Positions 1-8,963 of a stretch of 64,000 nucleotides of DNA are shown in pieces. Each line of letters starts with the position of its first letter. Positions within the stretch are counted from its first letter, which is position 1. The position numbers and the translations under genes are program-made. The notes beneath the pieces were generated by a model. The model made no database searches. It was not told the DNA's origin and was given only the letters and a program-made list of their open reading frames with translations. Source of the stretch: a virus; IMG/VR virus record IMGVR_UViG_3300031707_000005, positions 20,624 to 84,623 of that record. One strand, written 5' to 3'.

Positions 1-1796
1 TTACCAACATAAAGAACACAAGGACAAAGTTGAGAATCGTCTGCAGCAACATTTCCGCAGCAAGTGCAGATAGTGAAAAGAGATATACAATTAGAAACTC
101 CAACGCCGTTTACAACATATGAATGATCCACATCAACTTGAAGATCATATACAAATCCATTTAATTTCGAATTTTCAATATTCTTGACGACAGAGTATAC
201 ATGGCCTTTGGAAATCCAACGATCACAATTCCCGGAATTTCTTTTTTCGAAAGAGGTACCGGATTTTCTGATTTTCTCCGACGGAATGATGAAGGAACCA
301 GAGTTTCTAATCCGAATCTGGTGATCAATACCAGAAGAATTCGGAAGCATCTTTGTCCCTTTCCTCGGGATCGAAGATAATGTTCCGATGAGACCACAGC
401 GGTTCAGAATAGTAAGAAACTGAGTTGCGAGACCCTTGTTACGAGTAGATATGAAAACTTGTTTCGTTCCACGTTTGGTCGAACTAATACACCCATCAGA
501 GTCTATGACACCCGAAAGAAATGCAAGTTGATGTTTTTTCGGCCACAAAAGAACATCTCGTTCAAGGCATTTATCAAGAGCTCGTCGACCCGTAACATGA
601 CGATCAACCAAACCACGAACGGCTCTTGATGAACTAACGAGGTAGTTGGCTCCTCTACGCGTCGAACGCGAAACAGTTTTCGGAATAGAGCCGCCGACTG
701 CTATTCTCATTTCCTTGGCAAGCCAAGAAATGCGATTTATTTCGGATTCAACGAAGTTCGTTATTGATGCGTGTTCTTCCGAAGCATCAAGGCAGAAACC
801 AACACCAACGGTTGAGTCGTGTTTATTTTCGAATTTCCAACCATCTCCAACCCAAAGACCAAGGAGCCGAGCTTCCGATTCCGTGCAAGAAGGGACCACT
901 TCGCCCTTCAAAATCGGAGTAGCAACAATATCTCCAATTTCAAGGCATCCGGCTTCACGATATTCAAAACCGTAAGCTTCCGGACGAAGACGCTTCTTAC
1001 CACGTCGTACATCATATTGCACGATATCGCGAGGGACAGCATAAAATTTATGATTATTTGTCGCATGGATCGAGGGAAGTCCTACCACCTTCACACGACG
1101 CATAGACCAACGGTTTTCCCTGATCTGAAGATTATCGACTCGACAGATATTTCCCTTTTGGGAAATGACTTCCATATCAGGGCGAATCTCTTCAATAGGG
1201 AGAGTAGTCCCATCTGCCATTAGAACGGGCGTACCCGCTTCAAAGCAGCCCATGGACATCGCGTTAATATCACCGGACACGATATCCGTAACAAGCTGAC
1301 GGTGCTTACGATCAGTAGCAACCAGTATGTCAATATAAGCTGATTTCCCGAGGTCTCGGGCGATGGCGTCAACAATGAAGCCTTTTGATAAATCCGGAAG
1401 CTGGATATGCTCGAGATAGTTATGAGCTCCGATGAACGTTCGGTATGTAGAAAGAAGAAGCGAACGTTCCCAAGCATCGCCGTTATTATTAATAATCTCG
1501 TGACATTCCGGTTTAATACGGAAATCAGGCCAACGAACATCAATCTGAACGCCCTGAGTCATACTGCGTCCGGTCTTCACACCCTTGGGGGTGTATGTAT
1601 CGACGGACGCGACAATCGTGGCATGTGATAGAAGATATTGCTTCGGATCGCATTTACGAAGAACGGTCTTAGCCACACGGTGTATATGATCACGTGGAAC
1701 CGCACCTTCGTTTTGATTACGAAGAGTTTCCATCCAGTCATCAAATTCGATTCCAGGTCTCGAGACAATAGCTTTAGCTGTGCGTCTAAATGACAT
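1..1796 (-). CDS. Prohead (head-maturation) protease-like protein with intein, partial at left edge
   Basis: One open frame runs from an ATG at 1796 to the left end of the window, so the C-terminus lies outside. Residues 1-183 and 570 onward are the host protein, and residues 184-569 are an in-frame intein. Joining the two parts gives SMG-CISLFTICTCCGN, then a further CPC pair. This Ser-Met-Gly-Cys plus CxxCGN arrangement is one I associate with prohead-protease-like proteins of large phages, so the family call is from memory. Position supports it: the gene follows portal and terminase in transcription order, where head proteases usually sit. I cannot assign a catalytic triad. An alternative is another conserved head protein of unknown role. 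The intein call is stronger than the protease call. Confidence 0.6.
   Translation of the reverse strand, partial: MSFRRTAKAIVSRPGIEFDDWMETLRNQNEGAVPRDHIHRVAKTVLRKCDPKQYLLSHATIVASVDTYTPKGVKTGRSMTQGVQIDVRWPDFRIKPECHEIINNNGDAWERSLLLSTYRTFIGAHNYLEHIQLPDLSKGFIVDAIARDLGKSAYIDILVATDRKHRQLVTDIVSGDINAMSMGCFEAGTPVLMADGTTLPIEEIRPDMEVISQKGNICRVDNLQIRENRWSMRRVKVVGLPSIHATNNHKFYAVPRDIVQYDVRRGKKRLRPEAYGFEYREAGCLEIGDIVATPILKGEVVPSCTESEARLLGLWVGDGWKFENKHDSTVGVGFCLDASEEHASITNFVESEINRISWLAKEMRIAVGGSIPKTVSRSTRRGANYLVSSSRAVRGLVDRHVTGRRALDKCLERDVLLWPKKHQLAFLSGVIDSDGCISSTKRGTKQVFISTRNKGLATQFLTILNRCGLIGTLSSIPRKGTKMLPNSSGIDHQIRIRNSGSFIIPSEKIRKSGTSFEKRNSGNCDRWISKGHVYSVVKNIENSKLNGFVYDLQVDVDHSYVVNGVGVSNCISLFTICTCCGNVAADDSQLCPCVLYVG
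90..1247 (-). other. Intein with LAGLIDADG homing endonuclease (386 aa) in the prohead-protease-like gene
   Basis: The intein begins with Cys (CFEAGTPVLMADG, block A) at 1247 and ends at Asn in HSYVVNGVGVSN, followed by Cys as first residue of the C-extein (codon 89-87). A TNNH block B is present. Two dodecapeptide motifs, LLGLWVGDGW and LSGVIDSDGC, mark an apparently intact LAGLIDADG endonuclease. The penultimate residue is Ser rather than the usual His, which occurs in some active inteins. The frame is continuous with the host gene on both sides. The boundaries follow from the conserved Cys and Asn-Cys junctions. Confidence 0.88.
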
Positions 1797-1831
1797 TGCA
1801 ACCGGAGAATTTAAAGCAAGTCTAAAATCAA

Positions 1832-2407
1832 ATGGGTCGTAAATTAACTATACTGGACCGTACCCGCTATATGAGCGATAAAGTAGCAGATCTACTCCGA
1901 CATGTCAGCACCTCAAAGGTGGAAATAATGTTGTCGGAGCAGAATGTGGTTTCCGGAATCCCGGACTCCGGTTTTTGGCCAAGGGTTACTATCAGTATCC
2001 CGGGCAAATTCAGGACATTTCCACTTACCTACTATAAACAGCAAACTAAACAAACAAGTAGTATACTCAGTGAACTCGAAGTAGAAATTCTCATATTGGT
2101 TAGTGGGGGCTCAAAAACCGATGTAAACCATTATGGACGTAAAAGGGAACTAAGAGGTGCTGCTGCCAGAATACAGGGTGTCATTAATAGAGCCATTCTA
2201 AAGGCATCAACGAAAGACCCGATGGCCACTAGACATGCAGCTGCATCCCGTCGATATAGAAAGAATAAATTCTTGCAAAAGTTCAAAGACTTCTGCAAGA
2301 CGAACGGTTACGGAGTCGAATATGAAGACATCAGACCATCGGAACTTGGAAAAGTCTGGGATGACGTCCGACGAACGAAGCTAGCCGAGTCCGTGATGGA
2401 CAGCTAA
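1832..2407 (+). CDS. Hypothetical protein, 191 aa, on the strand opposite the head module
   Basis: I do not recognise this protein. It is the only plus-strand gene in the left 18 kb. Its stop abuts the stop of the convergent gene at 2408, and it starts 35 bases from the divergent protease-like start. The C-terminal half is basic (RHAAASRRYRKNKF followed by more Lys/Arg), which suggests nucleic-acid contact, but no domain can be named. No strong Shine-Dalgarno precedes the ATG. No competing minus-strand gene covers the stretch, which supports it being real. It may be a later insertion into the operon. Confidence 0.6.
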   Translation: MGRKLTILDRTRYMSDKVADLLRHVSTSKVEIMLSEQNVVSGIPDSGFWPRVTISIPGKFRTFPLTYYKQQTKQTSSILSELEVEILILVSGGSKTDVNHYGRKRELRGAAARIQGVINRAILKASTKDPMATRHAAASRRYRKNKFLQKFKDFCKTNGYGVEYEDIRPSELGKVWDDVRRTKLAESVMDS

Positions 2408-3157
2408 TTATTTTGCGGACGCCATTCTCATTCGCTTGATAACCGGCAAAAGAGCTGTTCTGAGTCTCGGACTCGAATGAGCAAGTCGGATCAATACCGG
2501 GAGAGCAGAAGAAATGGATGAAGTTTTGTGATGTTTGAGAATATCATAAATTTCTCTCATCATAACTTGGACTTCAGTCTTCGGATCCAGGACATCATAT
2601 ACTTCTTGCATCAGGGACTGGGTTTCATCTGAAGGCGTTTTTTTAGTTTCAACCTTAGGTTCAGTCTGCTTCGAGAGACCCTCGGCACCCTTCAAAACAG
2701 ACTTGATCCCGCCTTCAGAAGGTTCTTCCTCGAGATCGTCGAGCTCAACAAGAAATTGTTCCAATTCTTTAAGGTGAGGAACGTCTTTATCTTCGCCTTC
2801 ACCAGCGACTCGAGCCGAAGCGCTCTTCGCGCTCTTCGCGCTCTTCATCTTCTTAACGATCTCGCGAAGTTTTTCTTTTTCTTCAGCGGCTTCATCGTCA
2901 AAGAACTTCACAAATTCAGCCGACGCAGGATCGAGATCACCTGATTTGATTTTCTCAAGAGCCTTCTTCAAGGTATCCTGAAGCTTCTTCAGAACCGGGG
3001 CAGCCGACTCGAAATCTGAGTCAAAAGACTTCGGTTTCGGATCTGGATTTTCAGCCGCATATTGAAGAGTAGCCTTCTCGAGCTCGTATCCGAGAATTGG
3101 GTTGCTACTGGAAACGCGGCTAGCGATCTCCATTAATTTTGCGATATGCTGGTTCAT
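2408..3157 (-). CDS. Virion-associated hypothetical protein with C-terminal RLAHxxPxxRxxLLP segment
   Basis: The start is placed at MNQHIAKLMEIASRV (3157), directly after the stop of the upstream gene. An in-frame extension to 3205 would overlap that gene. The protein has about 249 residues and is highly charged, with a probable helical middle (Lys/Glu-rich, residues about 45-120) and a short SAKSASARVAGE segment. Its last 33 residues contain IRLAH-SSP-RLR-TALLP, which matches a segment near the C-terminus of the gene at 4889-6391. Function is unknown. Its place between portal and protease suggests a head, scaffold or connector role. Confidence 0.7.
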   Translation of the reverse strand: MNQHIAKLMEIASRVSSSNPILGYELEKATLQYAAENPDPKPKSFDSDFESAAPVLKKLQDTLKKALEKIKSGDLDPASAEFVKFFDDEAAEEKEKLREIVKKMKSAKSAKSASARVAGEGEDKDVPHLKELEQFLVELDDLEEEPSEGGIKSVLKGAEGLSKQTEPKVETKKTPSDETQSLMQEVYDVLDPKTEVQVMMREIYDILKHHKTSSISSALPVLIRLAHSSPRLRTALLPVIKRMRMASAK

Positions 3158-3159
3158 AG

Positions 3160-3603
3160 TCAAATACCCAATTCTGTATTCGCTCGAGTTAGATCGGAGA
3201 TCCACTCTGCAAGAATTTCTGGAATTTCCGTGTCCTTGGTTTTCTCAAAACGTGCAAGTGCACGATTTCCAGCGTATGAATGAGGGATACCGAGATCCGG
3301 ATAATCGATCGTTTCATCAATCGGTTTTCCGTTAAGGGTCCAAACCTCTTTCTCGGTACCACCACCAGAATCAATCAATCCATGGCCTACAAGCTCTCCA
3401 AGAGAGGTGTCGGCAACGACATGAAAACTACCATAACTACGTTTATCACCAGTTTCGTAAACAAATTCTTTAACAGTCACAGGGGCTATGGCAGCTATGA
3501 TTTTCTTCAAATCACGCGCCACAAGTGCGCGATCCGGATTCCGAGATTTATTGATTGCTGATGCAATCCGACGAAGAGTCTTGGAAAGTTCCGACGGTTC
3601 CAT
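3160..3603 (-). CDS. Hypothetical protein, 147 aa, head module
   Basis: Not recognised. The N-terminus, LSKTLRRIASAINKSRNP, is an amphipathic helix with the R-I-A-S pattern that recurs in neighbouring virion genes. The middle looks beta-rich with many Gly (GDKRSYGSF, IDSGGGTEKEV). The start codon overlaps the stop of the upstream gene at 3603 and the stop lies two bases before the next start, so it is translationally coupled in the operon. A minor virion or assembly role is likely from context only. Confidence 0.7.
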   Translation of the reverse strand: MEPSELSKTLRRIASAINKSRNPDRALVARDLKKIIAAIAPVTVKEFVYETGDKRSYGSFHVVADTSLGELVGHGLIDSGGGTEKEVWTLNGKPIDETIDYPDLGIPHSYAGNRALARFEKTKDTEIPEILAEWISDLTRANTELGI

Positions 3604-4292
3604 TAGTGAAGATCCTTAGGATGAATCACAAAGCTACAATCTTGGCATTGCAAGACTTTTTTACCCGCACGATAGACACGTGGCTTAAGTAAGCCTTTGC
3701 ACCGAGGACAGGACACCTTCCCAGAAGATTTCTCTTGTTGGGTTACTTTGTACCGACGCTTGTTATTCTTCCAGTAAATTGCAACTCGACGGCCGAGTTC
3801 ATATAGATTCGAGACCGTCAGTCGAACGGCTTCTTGCCCATACTCAGGACCGAAGGTAGAAGACATACGGAAATATGTCTCGACCTCGTCCATACCACAG
3901 TGCCACGCTTCACAGGCTGCTCTCCATAAAGGAAGAGTCCTATCTTCATAAGCGTCGACAGCGCGACTGGCGAGTGACTTACGGAATTTCTCATCAGCCT
4001 TCTGAACCGGCTTCGAATTAATATTCCGAGCACCTTCCCAGGTTGAATAACTCTGGTCAGCTTGTGACGGAGCGAAGTACTCAGAAGTATCTCTGATTAA
4101 CTCCGAAGCTGTCTCGAGCTCTGCACCCCAAGGCCATTGGACCTGAACTTTCCCGGTGTCCACGTTCGAATAGAGAACTCGACCAATATAGGGACTCATA
4201 ACGAAGTCGCGCAACCCAGCCTTGCGCACGACATCGCCGGTATTAAAATCCCTAGCAATCAGTTGGTCATCTACGAACGCAGTCCGGTGCAT
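3603..4292 (-). CDS. Hypothetical protein with beta-barrel-like N-terminus and C-terminal zinc ribbon
   Basis: The 229-residue protein starts MHRTAFVDDQL. Residues about 15-65 alternate hydrophobic and glycine positions (GDVV, YIGRVLYSNV, GKVQVQWPWG), a KOW/SH3-like pattern. The middle is helical (residues 85-175). The C-terminus holds CPRCKG...LQCQDC, a four-Cys zinc ribbon at about residues 196-218. I have an impression of similar proteins beginning MHRTAF in other large phages, but no function is known to me. It lies in the virion operon between two structural-type genes. Confidence 0.72.
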   Translation of the reverse strand: MHRTAFVDDQLIARDFNTGDVVRKAGLRDFVMSPYIGRVLYSNVDTGKVQVQWPWGAELETASELIRDTSEYFAPSQADQSYSTWEGARNINSKPVQKADEKFRKSLASRAVDAYEDRTLPLWRAACEAWHCGMDEVETYFRMSSTFGPEYGQEAVRLTVSNLYELGRRVAIYWKNNKRRYKVTQQEKSSGKVSCPRCKGLLKPRVYRAGKKVLQCQDCSFVIHPKDLH

Positions 4293-4328
4293 CTGGGTCT
4301 CCCTGGTGCCTCAGCCAGCAAACCAAGC

Positions 4329-4847
4329 TCAAGGAGCCCAGGTCTTACCAGCGGACGCGGTACGGGGAGCTTCAGAACCCTGCTTGGTGCTCTTACCGGC
4401 AGGACCCTTCGTCCAAGAAGGTTGCTTCTTGGTCGGTTCGGCCCATTCCGATAGATCACGGACCTGATGTTCCTTACGATCGGTCACCGTTGTGGTGCGG
4501 TCCTGATCGTAGTTGTCGATCCCATCAGCATTGAAAGACTTCTCAGTCTTATGCATGTATGGCTCGTCCGAATCCGACTGGATCACCTTATTCGGGTTGT
4601 CGAACGTATCCATATACTTCTCATCGGAGTCCTTCTGAAGAACCTTCGCGACCTTCGTCGCGTGGCGCTTCAGGGCATCATTACCGAACGCTGCGACCTG
4701 AAAACGGTCAGCAAACGTATCGATATCACGTGTAAGAGCCGCAGCAACCCGCGGGTCCATCTTACCCGCTTTAGCGAGAAGGTCAATCTTATTAGCGGTC
4801 TCGTCGAGATTCGCGAGGACCTTGTTAGCAACTTGCTTCTGAATCAT
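4329..4847 (-). CDS. Hypothetical virion-module protein, about 172 aa
   Basis: The ATG at 4847 is chosen because GGAG lies seven bases upstream on the coding strand. A longer frame to 4895 begins with an unlikely leader. The N-terminal 80 residues are helical (VANKVLANLDETANKIDLLAKAG). The rest is hydrophilic and low in hydrophobic residues, with two similar QSDSDEPYM / QKDSDEKYM segments about 20 residues apart, a small internal repeat. The tail ends in EAPRTASAGK. Such disordered, repeat-containing tails suit a scaffold or internal head protein, but no family is recognised. Confidence 0.65.
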   Translation of the reverse strand: MIQKQVANKVLANLDETANKIDLLAKAGKMDPRVAAALTRDIDTFADRFQVAAFGNDALKRHATKVAKVLQKDSDEKYMDTFDNPNKVIQSDSDEPYMHKTEKSFNADGIDNYDQDRTTTVTDRKEHQVRDLSEWAEPTKKQPSWTKGPAGKSTKQGSEAPRTASAGKTWAP

Positions 4848-4888
4848 GAGTATCTCCGGGCTTACCCTATAAGGGTTGCATGAAAGGT

Positions 4889-6391
4889 TCACCACTCCGC
4901 ATCGTCAATCGAAGCCTTTTTCTTGCCAAAAGGAGGAGCCTTTTTACCACCAAACGGAGGAGCTTTCTTACCTCCAAAAGGTGGTTTCTTCTTTCCGTCC
5001 TTACCGGCAGGAGCTTTCTTTTTAAGGGCTTTCTTACCCTTCTTCTTGTCCTTGTCCTTGTCCTTCTTTTTCTTGGCTGCAGCCAAGATCGGAAGAAGGG
5101 TGCTCCGAACAGCCGGAACTTCATGAGCAAGGCGGACAAGAGTGCTAAGACTGACGCGAACTGAGCTCGTCTTAACGTGTTTAGCAGCTTCTCCAACATC
5201 TGAGAAGAGTGCGTCGAGACCCTTCACGAAGGACTCGATGTCGTCATTTGCAAGAGCTTTATCAAGCTCAGAAGCTTGACCACTAAGAGTCTTCATGAAA
5301 GCTTTGCCTTCATCGTCAGACATTGAGTCGAGTGCGTCCAGAACGCTCTCAAGACTCGCGCCACCAATATCAGCAACACGCGCGGAAGCGGTCTTCTTCT
5401 CAAGAACTTCTGATATATCTTTCAAACCATCAACAAAACCTTCAACATCTTTGGAATTGACGAGCTTCTTCGTCTTTTCCTTAAGATCTTTCAGATCAAG
5501 ATGTCCTTCAACAAATGAGTTCATTTCTTTGTCAGATAAAGAACCCTGTTCTTGTTGTTGACCTTGTTGCTCCTGAGAGTTTTTACCCTCTTCCTGCTGT
5601 TCTTCCTGCTGCTGTGAGGTTTTACCCTCTTCCTGCTGCTGCTGCTGCTCTTCAGCAACACGCATTGATCGAACAGTTTTAACGATATCAAGCGCGGCGC
5701 GCGGATTTGAATGCCTTAGTTCACTGGCAATACGCAGGAAATCTTGAACATTGGTCATGACTGAGGCGCTCCTATTAGATCCGTCTCTAGGTAAAATAGT
5801 CTCGGCAAACTGATCATGCTTCCAACCTGCGACACGATTTAGAAGCATGTCGTATGTCTCAGCATCAATCTTAGATTGATATAGATTAGAGTCGGCAAGA
5901 TGGATGGCTAAGTCTAGCGCGGCTCGGATGGGAGCATCAGGAGCACCGCCTTCCCAACCATTTTTCAACCAATCTTCACCCATCAACTCTTTAGTGGCTG
6001 CCACGATAGAGTCGAAGTGGTCTTTCCCAAAATAACGCTTGTCGTACGACTTATACGGAGTATTTGTCGGACCGGACGGATGTCCTTGTCCAAGTACTCC
6101 GTGATATGAAGCAATCTTTTGAGACATAGCCTTAATAGGTCCGGTTTCATAAGAAGTTGCTATACTGGAAGCAATCTCATTAATAATAATAGGTTTCATA
6201 GACATAGTCGCGAGAGACATATCAGAATCATCTGTCTTAGTATCCGTGTCGCCAGTATCGATCCTACGACGCCTATTATCGTGTTTCGGTCCACGCTTAT
6301 CGTCTGTCTTACGAGATGGGGGAGTCTTTTTATCAATCAGGCGTTCTACCTGACGTTCCTCTTTCTCTGATGGAGTCAAATCAGTCGGCAT
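4889..6391 (-). CDS. Large low-complexity virion protein with Gln/Glu tract and Lys-Pro-Phe-Gly tail
   Basis: About 500 residues from MPTDLTPSEK (ATG at 6391). Residues 1-60 are very basic and acidic by turns, and residues 60-215 look folded. Residues about 225-275 form a Gln/Glu tract encoded by CTG/CTC-type triplet repeats at 5560-5655. Then comes a helical acidic region, a RLAH-EVP-AVR-STLLP segment shared with the gene at 2408-3157, and a Lys-rich tail carrying tandem PPFGGKKA units (4920-4990). The tail resembles a histone-H1-like nucleic-acid-binding tail. A role in DNA condensation or head scaffolding is an inference. No enzyme motif was seen. Confidence 0.72.
   Translation of the reverse strand: MPTDLTPSEKEERQVERLIDKKTPPSRKTDDKRGPKHDNRRRRIDTGDTDTKTDDSDMSLATMSMKPIIINEIASSIATSYETGPIKAMSQKIASYHGVLGQGHPSGPTNTPYKSYDKRYFGKDHFDSIVAATKELMGEDWLKNGWEGGAPDAPIRAALDLAIHLADSNLYQSKIDAETYDMLLNRVAGWKHDQFAETILPRDGSNRSASVMTNVQDFLRIASELRHSNPRAALDIVKTVRSMRVAEEQQQQQEEGKTSQQQEEQQEEGKNSQEQQGQQQEQGSLSDKEMNSFVEGHLDLKDLKEKTKKLVNSKDVEGFVDGLKDISEVLEKKTASARVADIGGASLESVLDALDSMSDDEGKAFMKTLSGQASELDKALANDDIESFVKGLDALFSDVGEAAKHVKTSSVRVSLSTLVRLAHEVPAVRSTLLPILAAAKKKKDKDKDKKKGKKALKKKAPAGKDGKKKPPFGGKKAPPFGGKKAPPFGKKKASIDDAEW
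4920..4993 (-). repeat. In-gene tandem repeat encoding PPFGGKKA units
   Basis: Three tandem copies of a 24-base unit, read on the minus strand as (K)PPFGGKKA, PPFGGKKA, PPFGKKKA, near the end of the virion gene. The repeat is followed only by a short SIDDAEW terminus. The copies are close to identical at DNA level, which points to recent expansion. Confidence 0.85.
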
Positions 6392-6439
6392 AAATATTCG
6401 ACATAACAAGACAATGAAAGTCTATTGCATGATATTATA

Positions 6440-8260
6440 TCATGCCGAGTCTTCAGACTGTCCGAATCTATCACCCTTCTTCTTAATCATTTTGAGACCG
6501 GCATTTGTGACAATTTTCTCTAGTGCATCGGTTTCGTCAATAGCTTTATCTCCAGCCTTCTGGAGAACATTTTTTAAGAATTCATTGAATGTTGAGTCAT
6601 TCGGGGTAAACATATCACGCTTTAGCTCTTCAAGAGTTTCGTCTGAATCTATATTCAGGAGTTCAAGAATAAACGAAATCGGAAGTGATCCCTTTTGATA
6701 GAGATTAAACATGAAGTCTTGGAGCTCCGTATTATCTCGGAGGGCAAGACGAGTAAACTGAAGTTTCGGATAAAGGTATACCTTATTTCCGAATTCATCG
6801 ATTTCAAAGAATCCTTTTTTCTCTGCAACGGGTTCAAAAAGCTGCTCCTCAACAAATTGGGCAATACTCTCCCGGTACAGAAGATACATCGTATTCATGA
6901 CATCAAGATGAATTCGTTCACCAGAGTAAGTTGACTCTCCGGTCAACATTGACTCAGTGATACGAAGACCGATGAACAAGAGCTTATTTGTAATCTCATA
7001 TTCAGTTCCGAGATCAAGAAGACGATCTCGTGATCCAATTTCATCCCAATGAACTTCAAAGTTCGTAACAACAGTGAAATCAGGATCAATAATAGCTTGA
7101 TCTATTTGATCACGCAAAGCATCAACGTCTGGTTCAGACATCTTATCTGCCCATATGATACGTTTCGGAGTCATCGCACGAGACGCAATTGAAGTTTGGG
7201 CTTGACGAAGTTTATCTTGATATAAAAGAGTACGGAGACAACGTTCTAAAAGTGATATTCCACGCTCATCATATGATGACTTCTTGTGGGAAAGATGGTG
7301 GCAAAATGATGAACAAAGAAAAGAATCATATGGACTTGAATTAAGAGGTATAGGTTGTCCAGACATCAAGTTTTCACGGATTTGCTCCGGAATATCATCA
7401 GCAATACGTGCCGACTCTTCGTCGTGTTGTTCCGTAGCCTTCATAACGAGAAGTCTATCCTTCTCGGAAGGAATAAGTTCTATTTTCGCTTTATTTGTAT
7501 ACTGAAAAACCTCAAGCTTAACTTGTTCTGGAGGAAGAATTTGGAGTCTTTCCCACCCAGTATAATTCTCAGCCACGTACTCGCGGATGGTTTTATTCAT
7601 CTCGCTTTCCGGTTTCATTGCGCGTTTACGCTCTGTTTTCGTTCTCGCACGACCAGCGTAATCAACTTCAACGACGTTTTCTTCAGCGGGTTCACCTTCT
7701 TTAGGAGGCTCAAGAAACATTTCGTCAGTTATACTAGAAGTAAGGTCATGGTCTTCACAGAAGATAAAAACGTTCCCGTGAAGCCAGTATTCATGGGTGG
7801 CATCATACAAAGTCTGAAATAAACGAACCCTCTTACACATTCTTTCATAAAAATGAAGAATTTGTTTGTTCCGGGTCTTGTCTTTTCCCTTCGGGAGAGA
7901 AAGACGAATTTTGCTCATCGGAACGTCTGTATGGAAATCAATAGCTGACCCAACTATAGGGTGTGTCGTGTACCAAAATCTAAAAAGCTCACGTTTTTCA
8001 CGTTCAGACTGAGGTAATTCAAGAAAGTCTGTGGAAAGCTGAGGACTATAAAATGCAGAGTCGGCATTCGCAATGGCACTGGAACCAGAGTTCCCGAAAC
8101 CACCGGCAAATGAAGCAACACGAATAGACTGAGAAGCTTCCTTCCTAGCCATCTTCTCGAGCTTTGACAATCTAGACTTAGTAGCAACCTGTTCTTGTGC
8201 CTCAACGACAGGAAGACCTGGTCGCGGGGGTTGAACTCCTGTCCGTGGTTTCTTAGGCAT
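6440..8260 (-). CDS. Portal protein
   Basis: The 606-residue protein has portal-family features. It has a disordered N-terminus, then FWYTTHPIVGSAIDFHTD (residues about 95-113), the typical early portal segment in which two helices precede the wing. The middle is a long mixed region, with SYDERGISLLERCLRTLLYQDKL at about 325-350, the stretch before the clip and stem. The C-terminal part follows ITESMLTGESTYSGERIHLDVMN. It would form the dodecameric DNA channel at the head vertex. It lies two small genes downstream of large terminase, the canonical order. An N-terminal SIRVASFAGG segment fits a possible processing region. Confidence 0.87.
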   Translation of the reverse strand: MPKKPRTGVQPPRPGLPVVEAQEQVATKSRLSKLEKMARKEASQSIRVASFAGGFGNSGSSAIANADSAFYSPQLSTDFLELPQSEREKRELFRFWYTTHPIVGSAIDFHTDVPMSKIRLSLPKGKDKTRNKQILHFYERMCKRVRLFQTLYDATHEYWLHGNVFIFCEDHDLTSSITDEMFLEPPKEGEPAEENVVEVDYAGRARTKTERKRAMKPESEMNKTIREYVAENYTGWERLQILPPEQVKLEVFQYTNKAKIELIPSEKDRLLVMKATEQHDEESARIADDIPEQIRENLMSGQPIPLNSSPYDSFLCSSFCHHLSHKKSSYDERGISLLERCLRTLLYQDKLRQAQTSIASRAMTPKRIIWADKMSEPDVDALRDQIDQAIIDPDFTVVTNFEVHWDEIGSRDRLLDLGTEYEITNKLLFIGLRITESMLTGESTYSGERIHLDVMNTMYLLYRESIAQFVEEQLFEPVAEKKGFFEIDEFGNKVYLYPKLQFTRLALRDNTELQDFMFNLYQKGSLPISFILELLNIDSDETLEELKRDMFTPNDSTFNEFLKNVLQKAGDKAIDETDALEKIVTNAGLKMIKKKGDRFGQSEDSA

Positions 8261-8289
8261 TGTATGTCAAATCGAACGTAAAAAGTGTA

Positions 8290-8649
8290 TCACCGGAGCA
8301 GTTCCGGGTCTCGAATGGCTTCCTCGAGTTCGTTTCTCTTAGTCTGTAATGATTTCCCTACGGATTTAGTAACAGACGAAGTCTTAGAACTAACATTTCT
8401 TATATCCTGTATTACTGCCTGAATGGCAAGACGCCGTGATACCATAGCAGCCCTCAAAGCAGGATTCTTATCACACATTCGACGAAAGTGGTCAGCATCA
8501 ACGAGGGCGGCTTCAAGAATCGGAGTAGCTTCAGACAACCGATTAGAAACCGACCCGAATAGCTTGAGAGCTTTTTCTAAGTCATCCTGACGATCGCGCA
8601 ATTCAACAGCACTAAGTCCTCGCGATGGGTGATTTGACATATCTGCCAT
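8290..8649 (-). CDS. Hypothetical helical protein, 119 aa
   Basis: Not recognised. It is almost entirely predicted helix (ELRDRQDDLEKALKLF, RLAIQAVIQDIRNV) with no Cys-rich motif or membrane segment. It starts three bases after the stop of the upstream gene and sits between terminase and portal, so it is co-transcribed with the packaging genes. A small coiled-coil accessory factor is possible. Confidence 0.65.
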   Translation of the reverse strand: MADMSNHPSRGLSAVELRDRQDDLEKALKLFGSVSNRLSEATPILEAALVDADHFRRMCDKNPALRAAMVSRRLAIQAVIQDIRNVSSKTSSVTKSVGKSLQTKRNELEEAIRDPELLR

Positions 8650-8652
8650 GTT

Positions 8653-8940
8653 TTACCCTACTAGTCCGATAAACTTTGAAGCAATTCGAGCAGCAATCTT
8701 TCCAACCCCTCGAGACTTTACAAGATGGTCTAAGGCATCCTCAATAATCTTTACGGATCTCATATCACCATCCATGAGTGCCTGCCACGAGCCGCCTCGA
8801 CGGTGAAAATCGTGATATAAACCTATGAAATCCTTATTCGACATTTCCTCATCGTCACCATATATATGATCCATAATTTGTCGGGATATAGTATAGGCCG
8901 TCGTATCCTTAACACCGGCTTTGTTGTTAGAGTCATCCAT
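8653..8940 (-). CDS. Hypothetical protein, 95 aa, ending in IAARIAS motif
   Basis: Not recognised. It is acidic and helical, and its C-terminus GKIAARIASKFIGL carries the recurrent I-A-x-R-[IV]-A-S motif found in many genes of this module. It begins 24 bases after the terminase stop and is two bases from the next start. It is probably a small packaging or head accessory protein by context only. Confidence 0.65.
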   Translation of the reverse strand: MDDSNNKAGVKDTTAYTISRQIMDHIYGDDEEMSNKDFIGLYHDFHRRGGSWQALMDGDMRSVKIIEDALDHLVKSRGVGKIAARIASKFIGLVG

Positions 8941-8963
8941 TATGCTGAAAGAAGACGAAAGGG

